Assembly: GCA_030055525.1 (NCBI GenBank)
Contig: JASFYJ010000002.1
Coordinates: forward strand, 168,189 to 232,188
From: Archaeoglobales archaeon
GTDB taxonomy: Archaea > Halobacteriota > Archaeoglobi > Archaeoglobales > Archaeoglobaceae
Reading direction: 5' to 3'
Length of the DNA stretch: 64,000 nucleotides
The notes below the pieces were generated by a model, which saw nothing but the letters and a program-made list of their open reading frames with translations, had not been told where the DNA came from and ran no database searches. A program made the position numbers and the translations under genes. Of this stretch, positions 8,382-16,767 are shown piece after piece; position 1 is the stretch's first letter, and every line of letters begins with the position of its first letter.

Positions 8382-10220
8382 CTACACCTTCCCAACAGCT
8401 CCGGCTGGGCAAACTATCATGCACTGACCACACCTCAGGCACTTTTCAGCAATTATCTTGTGAGCATCACGCGGTTTACCCTCTATAGCTCCAGCAGGGC
8501 AGGATCTTAAGCAGGTTCCACAACCGTTGCATATACCGGGGTTTATGACATAAGTCACTAGCTTCTGACAGACTTTTGCTGGACAGTGCTTGCGTTCGAT
8601 GTGTTCCAAATATTCATGCTTAAAGTACTTCAAAGTTGAGATCACAGGATTCGGAGCGGTTCCACCTAAGGCGCAAAGACTCGTTTTCATTATAGATTCT
8701 CCAATCTCCTGTAAAGTTTCGAGATCTTCGATTTTACCTTCCCCTTCTTTTATTTTTCCAAGTATCTGGTTAAGTAGTTTTACACCTACCCTGCAGGGTA
8801 AGCATTTTCCGCAAGATTCGGCAAGTGTGAATCCTGTAAAGAAATGAGCTACATCGACCATGCACATCGAATCATCTATAACTACAAGACCACCAGATCC
8901 CATTATAGCTCCATACTGCTGTAGTGTTTCAAAATCGAGCTGAACGTCGAACAACTCCACAGGTATACATCCTCCACTCGGCCCGCCAGCCTGTACAGCC
9001 TTTATATTTTTACCCTCTTTGGCACCTCCAGCAAGATCATAGATGAGCCTCCTTATTGTAGTTCCTATTGGGACCTCATAAACTCCTGTTCTTTTTACCG
9101 ATCCAGTAACACAGAACATCTTCGTTCCACCGGTTCTTTCGGTTCCGTATTTTAAGAACTCTTCAACACCAAATTGGAAGATCGTAGCTACATGAGCTAG
9201 GGTCTCGACATTGTTCAGAATCGTTGGCTTTCCCCATAATCCCTTAACCGCAGGATATGGAGGTCTCTGGCGAGATCTGGATCTACCTTCAATTGCGGCA
9301 ATCAAAGCAGTTTCTTCACCGCAAACAAAAGCACCAGCACTTCTATACGTTACGATATCGAAGTTGAAATCTGTTCCAAGTATGTTTTTACCCAAAAATC
9401 CTTTTTCTCTTGCCTGCTGAACTGCTTTTGCCAATCTTTCAGCCATGAGCGGTTTTTCAGCTCTTACAAATATAACTCCGTTCGTCGCTCCAACAGCATA
9501 GCCGGCAATTATCAAGCCTTCAACTACTCTATGCGGATCAGATTCTGAAAGAAGTCTGTTCATGAAAGCTCCAGGATCACCCTCATCACCGTTGCAGATC
9601 ACGTACTTTACGTCACTCTTCTGCTGATAGCAGAGGTTCCATTTAAGCCAGGTAGGAAAACCAGCTCCACCTCTTCCTCGAAGTTTTGACCTCTTTATCT
9701 CTTCGATCACCTCTTCTCTTTTCATCTCCAAAGCTCTTTTAAGGCCTGAATACCCACCTGTAGCTATATAGTCCTCTATAGACTCAGGATCTATCAATCC
9801 ACAGTTTCTCGAAACGAACCTTACTTGGTACTTCCATGGATCAAGTTCGGTAAGCTCCTGCGGGGATTTTACGCCATCAACCTTAAACCTTACAGCCATC
9901 GCTTCTGAAAGATCGCCGTTAACATAGTTCTGGATTATCTCTTTTATTTTTGAGGCATTGTTTGGATCTACATTTCCATAGATTGCAGGTGGTAAGCCTT
10001 CCTTAGCGATCTCTATCCAAGGATCGATGAAACATTGACCCATACAACCTACTCTGTATATCTCCGCCTCTACTCCCAAAGACTCGATTGCGTTAACAAC
10101 AGCATCTCTCACAGAATTTACTCCTGCAGCTAAACTGCAGCTTGCAATCGGGATCCTAATCCTAAAGCCCTTTGGCCCGTAAATTATTTTCCTAGTCTTC
10201 TCATCTATTTTCAAACTCAT
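8382..10220 (-). CDS. NuoF/HoxF/HydB-type flavoprotein, NAD(H)-binding subunit
   Basis: 612 aa. N-terminal thioredoxin-like 2Fe-2S domain (SCSLAAG...GCMGQC), then the FMN/NAD Rossmann core (GRGGAGFPTWLKW, CNGDEGDPGAFMNR), an SLBB domain, the N3-type cluster motif ESCGKCLPCRVG, and a C-terminal pair of [4Fe-4S] motifs (CNGCGTCLRSCP, CLRCGQCMIVCP). The extra N- and C-terminal cluster domains are those of HydB/HndC subunits of NAD-linked, often electron-bifurcating, hydrogenases rather than plain NuoF. The ATG follows a strong AGGAGGAG Shine-Dalgarno. It transfers electrons between the hydrogenase module and NAD(P); a ferredoxin branch is possible but not proven by sequence. Confidence 0.92.
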   Translation of the reverse strand: MSLKIDEKTRKIIYGPKGFRIRIPIASCSLAAGVNSVRDAVVNAIESLGVEAEIYRVGCMGQCFIDPWIEIAKEGLPPAIYGNVDPNNASKIKEIIQNYVNGDLSEAMAVRFKVDGVKSPQELTELDPWKYQVRFVSRNCGLIDPESIEDYIATGGYSGLKRALEMKREEVIEEIKRSKLRGRGGAGFPTWLKWNLCYQQKSDVKYVICNGDEGDPGAFMNRLLSESDPHRVVEGLIIAGYAVGATNGVIFVRAEKPLMAERLAKAVQQAREKGFLGKNILGTDFNFDIVTYRSAGAFVCGEETALIAAIEGRSRSRQRPPYPAVKGLWGKPTILNNVETLAHVATIFQFGVEEFLKYGTERTGGTKMFCVTGSVKRTGVYEVPIGTTIRRLIYDLAGGAKEGKNIKAVQAGGPSGGCIPVELFDVQLDFETLQQYGAIMGSGGLVVIDDSMCMVDVAHFFTGFTLAESCGKCLPCRVGVKLLNQILGKIKEGEGKIEDLETLQEIGESIMKTSLCALGGTAPNPVISTLKYFKHEYLEHIERKHCPAKVCQKLVTYVINPGICNGCGTCLRSCPAGAIEGKPRDAHKIIAEKCLRCGQCMIVCPAGAVGKV

Positions 10221-10233
10221 AGCTCACTCCTCC

Positions 10234-10764
10234 TTACATTTCTTTTAGAGCCTGAGCTCTGTATTTTCTAACAAGTTTTCTGCCCTCAGAGGGTGTTAGT
10301 TTCCCATGAACGTATCTTTCTTTACCATCCGCCGACGTAACCATCGCAACCGGAGCGAGACTACAGCAACCAAAACATCTAGCAGGTTCTATAGTTATTG
10401 CCAGGTCGTCTGTTGTATGTTTATCTCCCTTCAGACCCATTGCATCTCTCATCGCTTCATACACAATTGCAGAACCGAGCAGATAGCATGCTGTACCAAA
10501 ACAGATTGAAACTATGTATCTACCAACGGGTTCAAGTCTAAATTGATGATAGAAGGTCGCTACGTTGATTATCTCTGCAATTGGCACTTCTATCTTTTCT
10601 GAAAGTGTTTCTAGTATATCTCTGGGTAAGTAATGGTATCTTAGCATCACTTCCTGTAGCATTGGTATTAACATCGATCGATCTTTTCCATACTTTTTAA
10701 CAAGTTCGCTTACAAAGGTATCGTCGTCCAATCTCTCCCGTGATCTTTCGAATTCACATTCCAT
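10234..10764 (-). CDS. NuoE/HoxE/HydC-type 2Fe-2S subunit
   Basis: About 176 aa from the ATG at 10764; the track's GTG lies two codons upstream. It has a helical N-terminal segment followed by a thioredoxin-like 2Fe-2S domain with CFGTAC and CFGCCSLAP. It partners the NuoF-type protein encoded 13 bases downstream and is the first gene of the five-gene operon. A TTTAAAAAT box centred about 26 bases upstream of the ATG suggests a leaderless operon transcript. The pairing with a NuoF that carries extra ferredoxin domains is typical of HydC/HydB modules in NAD-linked hydrogenases. Confidence 0.9.
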   Translation of the reverse strand: MECEFERSRERLDDDTFVSELVKKYGKDRSMLIPMLQEVMLRYHYLPRDILETLSEKIEVPIAEIINVATFYHQFRLEPVGRYIVSICFGTACYLLGSAIVYEAMRDAMGLKGDKHTTDDLAITIEPARCFGCCSLAPVAMVTSADGKERYVHGKLTPSEGRKLVRKYRAQALKEM

Positions 10765-10884
10765 GTCCACTACGACATTATTGTATTTTTAAACTTTTCA
10801 AAATTTGACCGGAGCAATTTTTTTCTGCAAAAATAATCGTTCTGAAATTTTACGGGGCTATTAAATATTAATGGTTTTCACGAA

Positions 10885-10981
10885 ATCAAAAAAAGATTTA
10901 TATGTTTGTACGAATTTACACTATAAATTGGGGGGACACAGCTATCTAGAACTGATTTTGAAAAATTAAGGAAAAGGTTAA
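10885..10981 (+). promoter_or_regulatory. Orphan promoter and Shine-Dalgarno with short coding remnant
   Basis: Between the hydrogenase operon and tRNA-Tyr there is a purine-rich stretch (TCAAAAAAAG) followed by a TATA-like ATTTATATG near 10896-10904. A GGGGGG ribosome-site-like run follows about 30 bases later. No start codon with an open frame follows. One frame reads LSRTDFEKLRKRLK then stop, which looks like a short piece of a helical protein. It may be the front end of a deleted gene or the promoter of a small RNA. No function is assigned. Confidence 0.35.
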
Positions 10982-10987
10982 AATAAG

Positions 10988-11089
10988 TCCCGCCTCCCGG
11001 ATTCGAACCGGGGACCCCGGGATATCTGCCCCCTTGCAGGGACAGGGCAGACTACAGTCCCGCGCTCTCGACCACTGAGCTAAGGCGGG
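10988..11089 (-). tRNA. tRNA-Tyr (GTA) with intron
   Basis: Acceptor CCCGCCT/AGGCGGG with C1-G72, the archaeal Tyr identity pair, and discriminator A. D-arm GCTC/GAGC, anticodon stem CGGGA/TCCCG, loop CTGTAG..A, T-arm CCCGG-TTCGAAT-CCGGG. About 28 bases (TCTGCCC...GGGCAGAT) interrupt the loop after position 37. The intron ends pair with each other, as expected for the bulge-helix-bulge substrate of the archaeal splicing endonuclease. No CCA is encoded. Confidence 0.95.
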
Positions 11090-11196
11090 TTAAAGGCTAT
11101 AGCTAGTTCGACTTAAAAAATTTGTGGAACAAATTTTAAGTTGGTTCAAAGACAAAATTTAAATAAAAATACTTGCTATTTTTTTGGGTGATTTCA

Positions 11197-11553
11197 ATGA
11201 AAAAAAGGGTTCTTGTCGTTGAGGATGACTCGGCTGTTCTTGAAGCTGTTAGACTTATGCTTAAAGACGAATTTGAAGTGATAGTTGCAACAAACGGAAT
11301 TGAAGCTGTCAGAATCTACGAGGCATACAAACCAGATCTTGTTCTAATGGACATAATGCTACCCACCATGGATGGTGTTGAGGCTACGAAAGAGATAACA
11401 AAGAGAGACAAGAACGCTAAAATAGTGGCAGTTACAGCATATGCAACGAAACGTGGGAAAGAAATATTAGACGCCGGAGCAAAAGAGGTTGTAGAAAAAC
11501 CATTTACAAGGAAAAAATTGCTAGAAACTGTAAGGAAATATGCTGGAAGCTGA
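11197..11553 (+). CDS. Stand-alone response regulator receiver
   Basis: 118 aa, one receiver domain. It has VVEDD at the N-terminus, the phospho-acceptor Asp in LVLMDIMLP, the Thr switch in AVTAYAT, and Lys in VEKPFT. There is no output domain, so it acts by protein contact or as a phosphate relay. The track begins eight codons upstream at a TTG, but GGGTGA at 11186-11191 is placed correctly for the ATG at 11197. It is the first gene of a three-gene unit with the FIST protein and a histidine kinase, its likely phosphodonor. It is closely similar to the lone receiver at 18502. Confidence 0.92.
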   Translation: MKKRVLVVEDDSAVLEAVRLMLKDEFEVIVATNGIEAVRIYEAYKPDLVLMDIMLPTMDGVEATKEITKRDKNAKIVAVTAYATKRGKEILDAGAKEVVEKPFTRKKLLETVRKYAGS

Positions 11554-12532
11554 ACTCATTAAACCTGAAGAATTGAACGAAATCGAGGCAAAAAGCGCTC
11601 TTTTTTTGGTTCCGGACTACATTCTAGCAGAATTTAAAAAAAGTTTTAATAAAATTAAGTCAAAAAATCTTTTCGGAGCTTCATTTCCGGCAATACTTTA
11701 CGATGGAGAAGTATATTTCGATAGATTACTAGCTTTGACATTCGATTTTGAAGTTAAGGGATTTAGAGGTTGTGAATTTCCGGAAGTTGATATTAAAGAT
11801 GCCGAAACGCTTTTGGTTTTTGGAGATGGAATGTGGAGCAACTTCGACGATATCCTAGAAAAAGTTTATCTGAAACTCGGGAATAAGGTTTCCTACCTAG
11901 GCGGTGGAGCAGGGAGCTTTTTATCTTCTACGAGCTATCTGTTCGATAAAAAAGGTTTCTTTTCTAAAGATGCCCTTTTTTTAGTTTTACCTTTTAAAAC
12001 CAACTTTGCCTACGACCACGGATGGGAAACTACAGGTTACAGCTTCATATCAACTAAAACTTCTGGTAGAAAGATCGAGGAGTTAGACTGGGTGGAGGCG
12101 TTCGAAACTTATCGTAGAACTTTGATGGAACTGGGCGTTGAATTATCCAAGGAAAACTTCTTCGAAATTTCGAAGTACTATCCCTTCGGTGTTATAAGAA
12201 TGAAGAAGCATGTAGTAAGAGATCCAATATATCTAGAGGGAAACTCGATTGTTTGTGCAGGGAAAGTTGCGCAGAATCAGATCTTGGATCTTCTTTATGG
12301 CGAGAAGGAGAAAATAATCGAAGCAGCTAAGAAATGTTGCGAGAAAATTGAAAATAGAGAGATAGTTTTTGACTGCGTTTCAAGGCAAATTTTTCTTGAA
12401 AAGGATTTTGAAAAAGAAAAAAAGCTTTTTAGAGGTTGTTTTGGAGCTTTGACAATTGGTGAGGTTGCGTGCAGTAAGGGGTTTGCGGAGATTCTGAACA
12501 AAACCGTAGTTATAGGTGAATTTTATGTATAA
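11540..12532 (+). CDS. FIST-domain sensory protein
   Basis: 330 aa, no membrane segments. It fits the FIST N/FIST C sensory architecture: an N-terminal alpha/beta half ending with a glycine-rich GGGAGSFLSS, the YDHGWETTGYSF stretch near residue 170, and a C-terminal half with GKVAQNQILDLLYGE and GCFGALTIGEVACSKG. FIST proteins are thought to bind small ligands such as amino acids and feed signal-transduction proteins. The gene overlaps the preceding receiver by 14 bases and the following kinase by 8, so the three are probably translated together. The ligand is unknown. Confidence 0.75.
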   Translation: MLEAELIKPEELNEIEAKSALFLVPDYILAEFKKSFNKIKSKNLFGASFPAILYDGEVYFDRLLALTFDFEVKGFRGCEFPEVDIKDAETLLVFGDGMWSNFDDILEKVYLKLGNKVSYLGGGAGSFLSSTSYLFDKKGFFSKDALFLVLPFKTNFAYDHGWETTGYSFISTKTSGRKIEELDWVEAFETYRRTLMELGVELSKENFFEISKYYPFGVIRMKKHVVRDPIYLEGNSIVCAGKVAQNQILDLLYGEKEKIIEAAKKCCEKIENREIVFDCVSRQIFLEKDFEKEKKLFRGCFGALTIGEVACSKGFAEILNKTVVIGEFYV

Positions 12533-13712
12533 AACAAAACTTTTTCTAAATTTGTATGAGCTTTCTAACATGATCCAGCCTAAGGATCCCAGAAGCTTGC
12601 TTTACGAGTTTGGCAGAGAGGTAATGTTAAGGTTCGATCTTGACTGTTTTTATGCCGAGATGCCAGCCTTAAAAATTTCCATAAAAATTCCAGAGGCAAT
12701 GGATTGTAGGAAAGAGAGCTTCTATGAAGGAAAGGCTGTAAAAATCTGGTTGAGTGGAGATGCTGACGAATATATTAAAAAAAGTCTTGAAAAAGTTTTT
12801 GAAAAGCTTGATTCGTTTCTTTTCTACCTACTTTATCAGGAAGTATGGAAAAAATTGCTTGAAAGTCATGAGGATATCTTTATTTTAGCAGACGAAGAGG
12901 GTAAAGTAGTAGAGATGAACAAAAGAGCATCCGAAGTATTTGGTTTATTGGATAAGATACCTGAAGAGTGCAAAAAGGATCTTTGCGAAAGAAACGGTAG
13001 AATTTACAGCATAAAATGGTACGATCTTGGTTTGTTCAAGGCTATAGTTGGGAGAGATGTGACTCAGATCGAAAAGGAAAGACTATTCCTCAAGGAGTTG
13101 AAAAGCATACTGGAGTTGATAAACAGAACTATGAGGCACGACATTACGAACGCCTTAACTTCCTCGATAGCTTTCTTGGAGATCTTTGAAGATACCAAAA
13201 ACCCAAATTTGCTTAAAAACGTCAGAAAGTCGCTAGACAGATGCTTGGATATAATCAAAAACATGCGAGCTTTCGAAGAATCCATAAGAAAGGGTGAAAT
13301 CAAAGCTCTAGATGTTGTTGAAGTTGTAAGAAGCGTTTTGAAGAACTTCGAGTTTAATATAGAAGTTCTTGTAGAAGATGAATGTAAAGTCATCGCCGAT
13401 GAGGGGCTTTATACGGTAATCGAAAACATAGTACAGAATGCGATACAGCACAGCAACACTGACAAGATAACGATAAAAATCAAAAAAATTAATGACGTCT
13501 GTGAAATCTCAATAGCAGACTATGGAAAGGGGATTCCGGATGAAATAAAGGAAAAGATATTCGAGGAGGGTTTTAGCTATGGCGAAAAAGCGCAGAGCGG
13601 TTGGGGACTGTTTGTCGTTAAGCAGCTAGTCCATAGATATCATGGAGAGGTTTTTGTTGAAGATAACATCCCAAGGGGAGCCAAGTTCGTGATAAGACTT
13701 AAGTGCGTTTAA
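12525..13712 (+). CDS. PAS-domain sensor histidine kinase, cytoplasmic
   Basis: 395 aa from the ATG at 12525; the track's GTG at 12516 lies inside the TAGGTGA that serves as Shine-Dalgarno. An N-terminal region of unknown fold is followed by a PAS-like segment (ILADEEGKVVEMNKRASEVFGL), the phospho-acceptor H box in NRTMRHDITNALTS, the N box (IENIVQNAIQHS), and G boxes DYGKGIPDEIKEKIFEEGFSYG and GWGLFVVKQLV. There are no membrane helices, so it reads a cytoplasmic signal, plausibly through the FIST protein. The likely phosphate target is the receiver at the head of the operon. Confidence 0.9.
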   Translation: MYKTKLFLNLYELSNMIQPKDPRSLLYEFGREVMLRFDLDCFYAEMPALKISIKIPEAMDCRKESFYEGKAVKIWLSGDADEYIKKSLEKVFEKLDSFLFYLLYQEVWKKLLESHEDIFILADEEGKVVEMNKRASEVFGLLDKIPEECKKDLCERNGRIYSIKWYDLGLFKAIVGRDVTQIEKERLFLKELKSILELINRTMRHDITNALTSSIAFLEIFEDTKNPNLLKNVRKSLDRCLDIIKNMRAFEESIRKGEIKALDVVEVVRSVLKNFEFNIEVLVEDECKVIADEGLYTVIENIVQNAIQHSNTDKITIKIKKINDVCEISIADYGKGIPDEIKEKIFEEGFSYGEKAQSGWGLFVVKQLVHRYHGEVFVEDNIPRGAKFVIRLKCV

Positions 13713-13714
13713 AA

Positions 13715-15310
13715 TTAATTTTTATTTTTTGACTTTTTGTAATCCAAAGCTGCTTTTACGAATCCCAGAAAGGCTGGAGATGGAGAAAGTGGACGAGATT
13801 TAAATTCTGGGTGGAATTGAGTTGCAAAAAAGAACTTGTGAGATGGTAATTCGATAATCTCAGCCAAATTTGATTCAGAAAACCCGCTAAATACTAGTCC
13901 TTGTCTTTCAAGCAAGCTTATGTAAGATGAATTCACTTCATACCTGTGCCTGTGTCTCTCATATATAACCTCTTTTCTGTAAAGTCTGTGAGCGACAGTG
14001 CCGGGCTTCAAGATTATTTTTTCCTCTCCAAGCCTCATTGTCCCTCCGAGTTCTTTCACTCCCCTCTGTTCAGGCAGGAGATCTATAACGGGATTCTCTG
14101 TTTCAGCAATTTCACTACTGTTTGCATCCTTTATTCCAGCTACGTTCCTTGCGAATTCAACTATTGCGAGCTGGAATCCAAAACATATTCCAAGGAACGG
14201 TATATTATTTTCTCTCGCATATTTTATTGCTCTTATCTTACCCTCAGCCCCCCTCTTCCCAAATCCTCCGGGCACAAGGATACCATCTACTTCAAAGACA
14301 ACATCTCCTATTTTCTCCAGATCTTCACAATCAACCCATATGCAGTTTACTCTACATCCATTTTCAACTCCTGCATGTCTTAAAGCTTCTCTGATGCTAA
14401 GATAAGCATCTCTAACGTCAACGTATTTGCCTACGATCGCTATGGCTACATCCTCTCTTAAGCTCTTCAACCTATTTACGAATTCTACCCAGCGTCCATT
14501 TTCTTCTTTGTAACTAAGTCTCAGCTTCTTTGAGATGTAAAGATCGAGTTTTTCTCTCTTAAATATCAGCGGAACCTCGTATATATCTTCAACGTCCTCG
14601 TTGCTTATAACTGCCTCAACCGGAACGTTGCAGAAGAGAGATATCTTCCTCTTTGTTGAATCTTTAAGTCTCTCCTTGCACCTTCCAACTATAACATCAG
14701 GATGCAAGCCGAGCTCTCTCAACTCCTTAACGCTATGCTGTGTTGGCTTTGTTTTTTGCTCTCCATTTAAATCGATTGGAACTAATGTAACGTGGACAAG
14801 CAGAAAATCTTCCTCTTTTTCTTCATTGTGGATCTGTCTTATCGCTTCCAAGAAGGGCATGCTCTCTATATCTCCAACTGTCCCTCCAACTTCGATCAAA
14901 CAAATGTCTGCGTTGTTTTTCTTTGCAACGTTCCTTATCCAAGCTTTTATTTCATCCGTTACGTGAGGTATAATCTGAACAGTCTGGCCTAAATATTCTC
15001 CAGCTCTTTCTTTCTGAATTACTAATCTGTATATCTTACCTGTAGTAATGTTGTGTTCCCCTGTTAGTTCAACATCTATGAATCTCTCGTAATGCCCCAA
15101 ATCTAGATCAACTTCCGTTCCATCTTTAAGTACAAAAACTTCACCATGCTGGAACGGATTCATCGTTCCGGCATCGATGTTTATGTATGGGTCGATCTTT
15201 ATTGGAACCACCCTGTAGCCCATGTCCACTAGTATCCTACCGATCGATGCGGATGTTATTCCCTTGCCAAGACCACTCATAACTCCGCCGGTGATAACGA
15301 TGTACTTCAT
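13715..15310 (-). CDS. pyrG: CTP synthase
   Basis: 531 aa, normal length. The N-terminal synthetase domain starts [23 protein letters not shown]; the C-terminal class I glutamine amidotransferase has GICFGFQLA (nucleophile Cys), RHRYEVN, and the His-Glu pair in [10 protein letters not shown]. It converts UTP, ATP and glutamine to CTP. Its ATG overlaps the stop of a 59-codon Trm112-like gene by ATGA, so the two are coupled. It converges with the histidine kinase gene two bases away. Confidence 0.98.
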   Translation of the reverse strand: MKYIVITGGVMSGLGKGITSASIGRILVDMGYRVVPIKIDPYINIDAGTMNPFQHGEVFVLKDGTEVDLDLGHYERFIDVELTGEHNITTGKIYRLVIQKERAGEYLGQTVQIIPHVTDEIKAWIRNVAKKNNADICLIEVGGTVGDIESMPFLEAIRQIHNEEKEEDFLLVHVTLVPIDLNGEQKTKPTQHSVKELRELGLHPDVIVGRCKERLKDSTKRKISLFCNVPVEAVISNEDVEDIYEVPLIFKREKLDLYISKKLRLSYKEENGRWVEFVNRLKSLREDVAIAIVGKYVDVRDAYLSIREALRHAGVENGCRVNCIWVDCEDLEKIGDVVFEVDGILVPGGFGKRGAEGKIRAIKYARENNIPFLGICFGFQLAIVEFARNVAGIKDANSSEIAETENPVIDLLPEQRGVKELGGTMRLGEEKIILKPGTVAHRLYRKEVIYERHRHRYEVNSSYISLLERQGLVFSGFSESNLAEIIELPSHKFFFATQFHPEFKSRPLSPSPAFLGFVKAALDYKKSKNKN

Positions 15311-15486
15311 TTGAGATCCTCCGGGAGAAGGTAGGGAATTCCTTCTTCGATTTTAAAAATTGATCCGCAGCCTTTACAAATTAGCTTTCCAGTCAAAATC
15401 TCATCTTCGTTTTCCTCATCAATAGATACCTCAAAATCACCTTTACATTTGGGGCAACAGATTATTTCGAGCAGTTTCCTTCTCAT
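15307..15486 (-). CDS. Trm112-like small zinc-ribbon protein
   Basis: 59 aa, too short for the ORF track. It starts [20 protein letters not shown] and carries a second pair in [12 protein letters not shown], then [11 protein letters not shown]. This is the Trm112/UPF0434 pattern: two CxxC-type knuckles and the IxxGIPxLLPE ending. In archaea Trm112 stabilises and activates several SAM-dependent methyltransferases acting on tRNA, rRNA and release factor. It overlaps pyrG by four bases (ATGA). The ATG at 15486 is the only start that keeps the N-terminal strand. Interestingly, its potential substrate aRF1 is also encoded in the window. Confidence 0.85.
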   Translation of the reverse strand: MRRKLLEIICCPKCKGDFEVSIDEENEDEILTGKLICKGCGSIFKIEEGIPYLLPEDLK

Positions 15487-15559
15487 AACTCATGAATGAC
15501 ATCAGGGAGATAAACTTTTTGCGAAAACGTTTAAATCTCATGCCAACATCAGAGCGAGG

Positions 15560-16762
15560 ATGAATCCAAAGCTCCAACTCTCAATGGCATTAAGCATGAC
15601 TTTGCCTTGGATTCTGTCTCTGGCGTTCTCTGTGCACTATTTACCGGAACTCGAGGCCTTTTTAGCTGGTTTAGCAGTTGTTGGTGCAGCTTTTTTAATA
15701 TCTTGGGCTGCTGAAACTGCAGAGATGGATATACCTAGATCTTTCAGCTTGGCTATCGTTGCTTTACTTGCCATACTACCTGAATATGCAGTTGACGCTT
15801 ATTTTGCTTGGATGGCTGGAAAAGTTGGCGGAGACTATGTACATTATGCAACAGCAAACATGACTGGTGCAAATAGATTACTTATAGGTGTTGGCTGGAG
15901 TTTTGTGGCGATAACGGCTATTTACAGATTGAGAAAAGAGCTTAAAAAGAGTGAACTTGAACTTGATGATAGTTTAAATCTTGAAATAATTTTCTTATTG
16001 GCTGCGACGCTATACTCATTTAAGATACCGCTTACAGGAGAGATATCTGCCATAGATAGTCTCTTTCTAGTGTCCATGTACGTATTGTATCTATTTACTG
16101 CTATAAAATCAGAAAAAGAAGAATTTGAAGTCGTTGGCGTGCCCTGCTATCTATGCAGCTTTAGAAAAGAGAGAAGAAGAGCAACTGTGTTCATGATGTT
16201 TCTATACGCTGGTTTTGTAATCCTGATGAGCGTTGAGGCTTTTGCAGAAGGTCTGATTGGAACAGCAAGAAATTTGGGTATTGACGAATTTATAGTTGTG
16301 CAGTGGATTGCTCCACTTGCAAGTGAAGCTCCAGAGTTTATTGTAGCAATATATTTGGCAAACAGACTTCGAGTTTCTGCAAGTATTAACGCATTGATCT
16401 CTTCAAAAGTGAACCAGTGGAGCCTCTTGATTGGTACAATAGCTGTTATATACAGTATCTCTCTCCTCGAACTGAAGTCGCTACCTCTAGATGATAGGCA
16501 AAAGGAGGAGTTCTTGCTAACTGCCGCTCAATCACTCTTTGGGCTAGCTATAATAGTTGATAAGCGTATCAACCTTTTCGAGGCGTTAGCTCTACTGTTC
16601 TTGTTCCTAATTCAACTCGTCTTTCCATCAGTTTCAATGAGATATATAATAAGTTTCTTATACATAGCAATTGCAATCCCAATCATGCTGAGGAAATCAA
16701 GTGAGGTGATAAAAGCCTTAGATTATGTTTCAAAAGTTGCAAAGAAATCGAAAAGAGATTAA
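15560..16762 (+). CDS. Sodium/calcium exchanger-like membrane protein (CaCA superfamily)
   Basis: 400 aa, about ten hydrophobic segments. The two inverted alpha-repeat motifs are visible: AETAEMDIP...LAILPEYAVDAYFAW...ANMTGANRLLIGVGW in the first half, and LASEAPEFIVAIYLANRLRVSASINALISSKVNQWSLLIGT in the second. The acidic residues in PEY and SEAPEF are the expected ion ligands. The middle loop contains a CYLC pair. It probably exchanges a cation, Ca2+ or another, against Na+ or H+. It is a single gene between the Trm112-like gene (divergent) and the thermosome gene (convergent). Confidence 0.85.
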   Translation: MNPKLQLSMALSMTLPWILSLAFSVHYLPELEAFLAGLAVVGAAFLISWAAETAEMDIPRSFSLAIVALLAILPEYAVDAYFAWMAGKVGGDYVHYATANMTGANRLLIGVGWSFVAITAIYRLRKELKKSELELDDSLNLEIIFLLAATLYSFKIPLTGEISAIDSLFLVSMYVLYLFTAIKSEKEEFEVVGVPCYLCSFRKERRRATVFMMFLYAGFVILMSVEAFAEGLIGTARNLGIDEFIVVQWIAPLASEAPEFIVAIYLANRLRVSASINALISSKVNQWSLLIGTIAVIYSISLLELKSLPLDDRQKEEFLLTAAQSLFGLAIIVDKRINLFEALALLFLFLIQLVFPSVSMRYIISFLYIAIAIPIMLRKSSEVIKALDYVSKVAKKSKRD

Positions 16763-16767
16763 AAAAT

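Noticed and set aside
5153-10764. Labelling the operon simply HoxEFUYH
   Set aside because: Gene order is E-F-U-H-Y, and the U- and Y-like proteins have exchanged or extra domains, so the standard label would hide the main feature.
13946-14992. Plus-strand ORFs over pyrG
   Set aside because: Antisense shadows with low-complexity Ser/Leu/Phe translations; pyrG explains the region fully.
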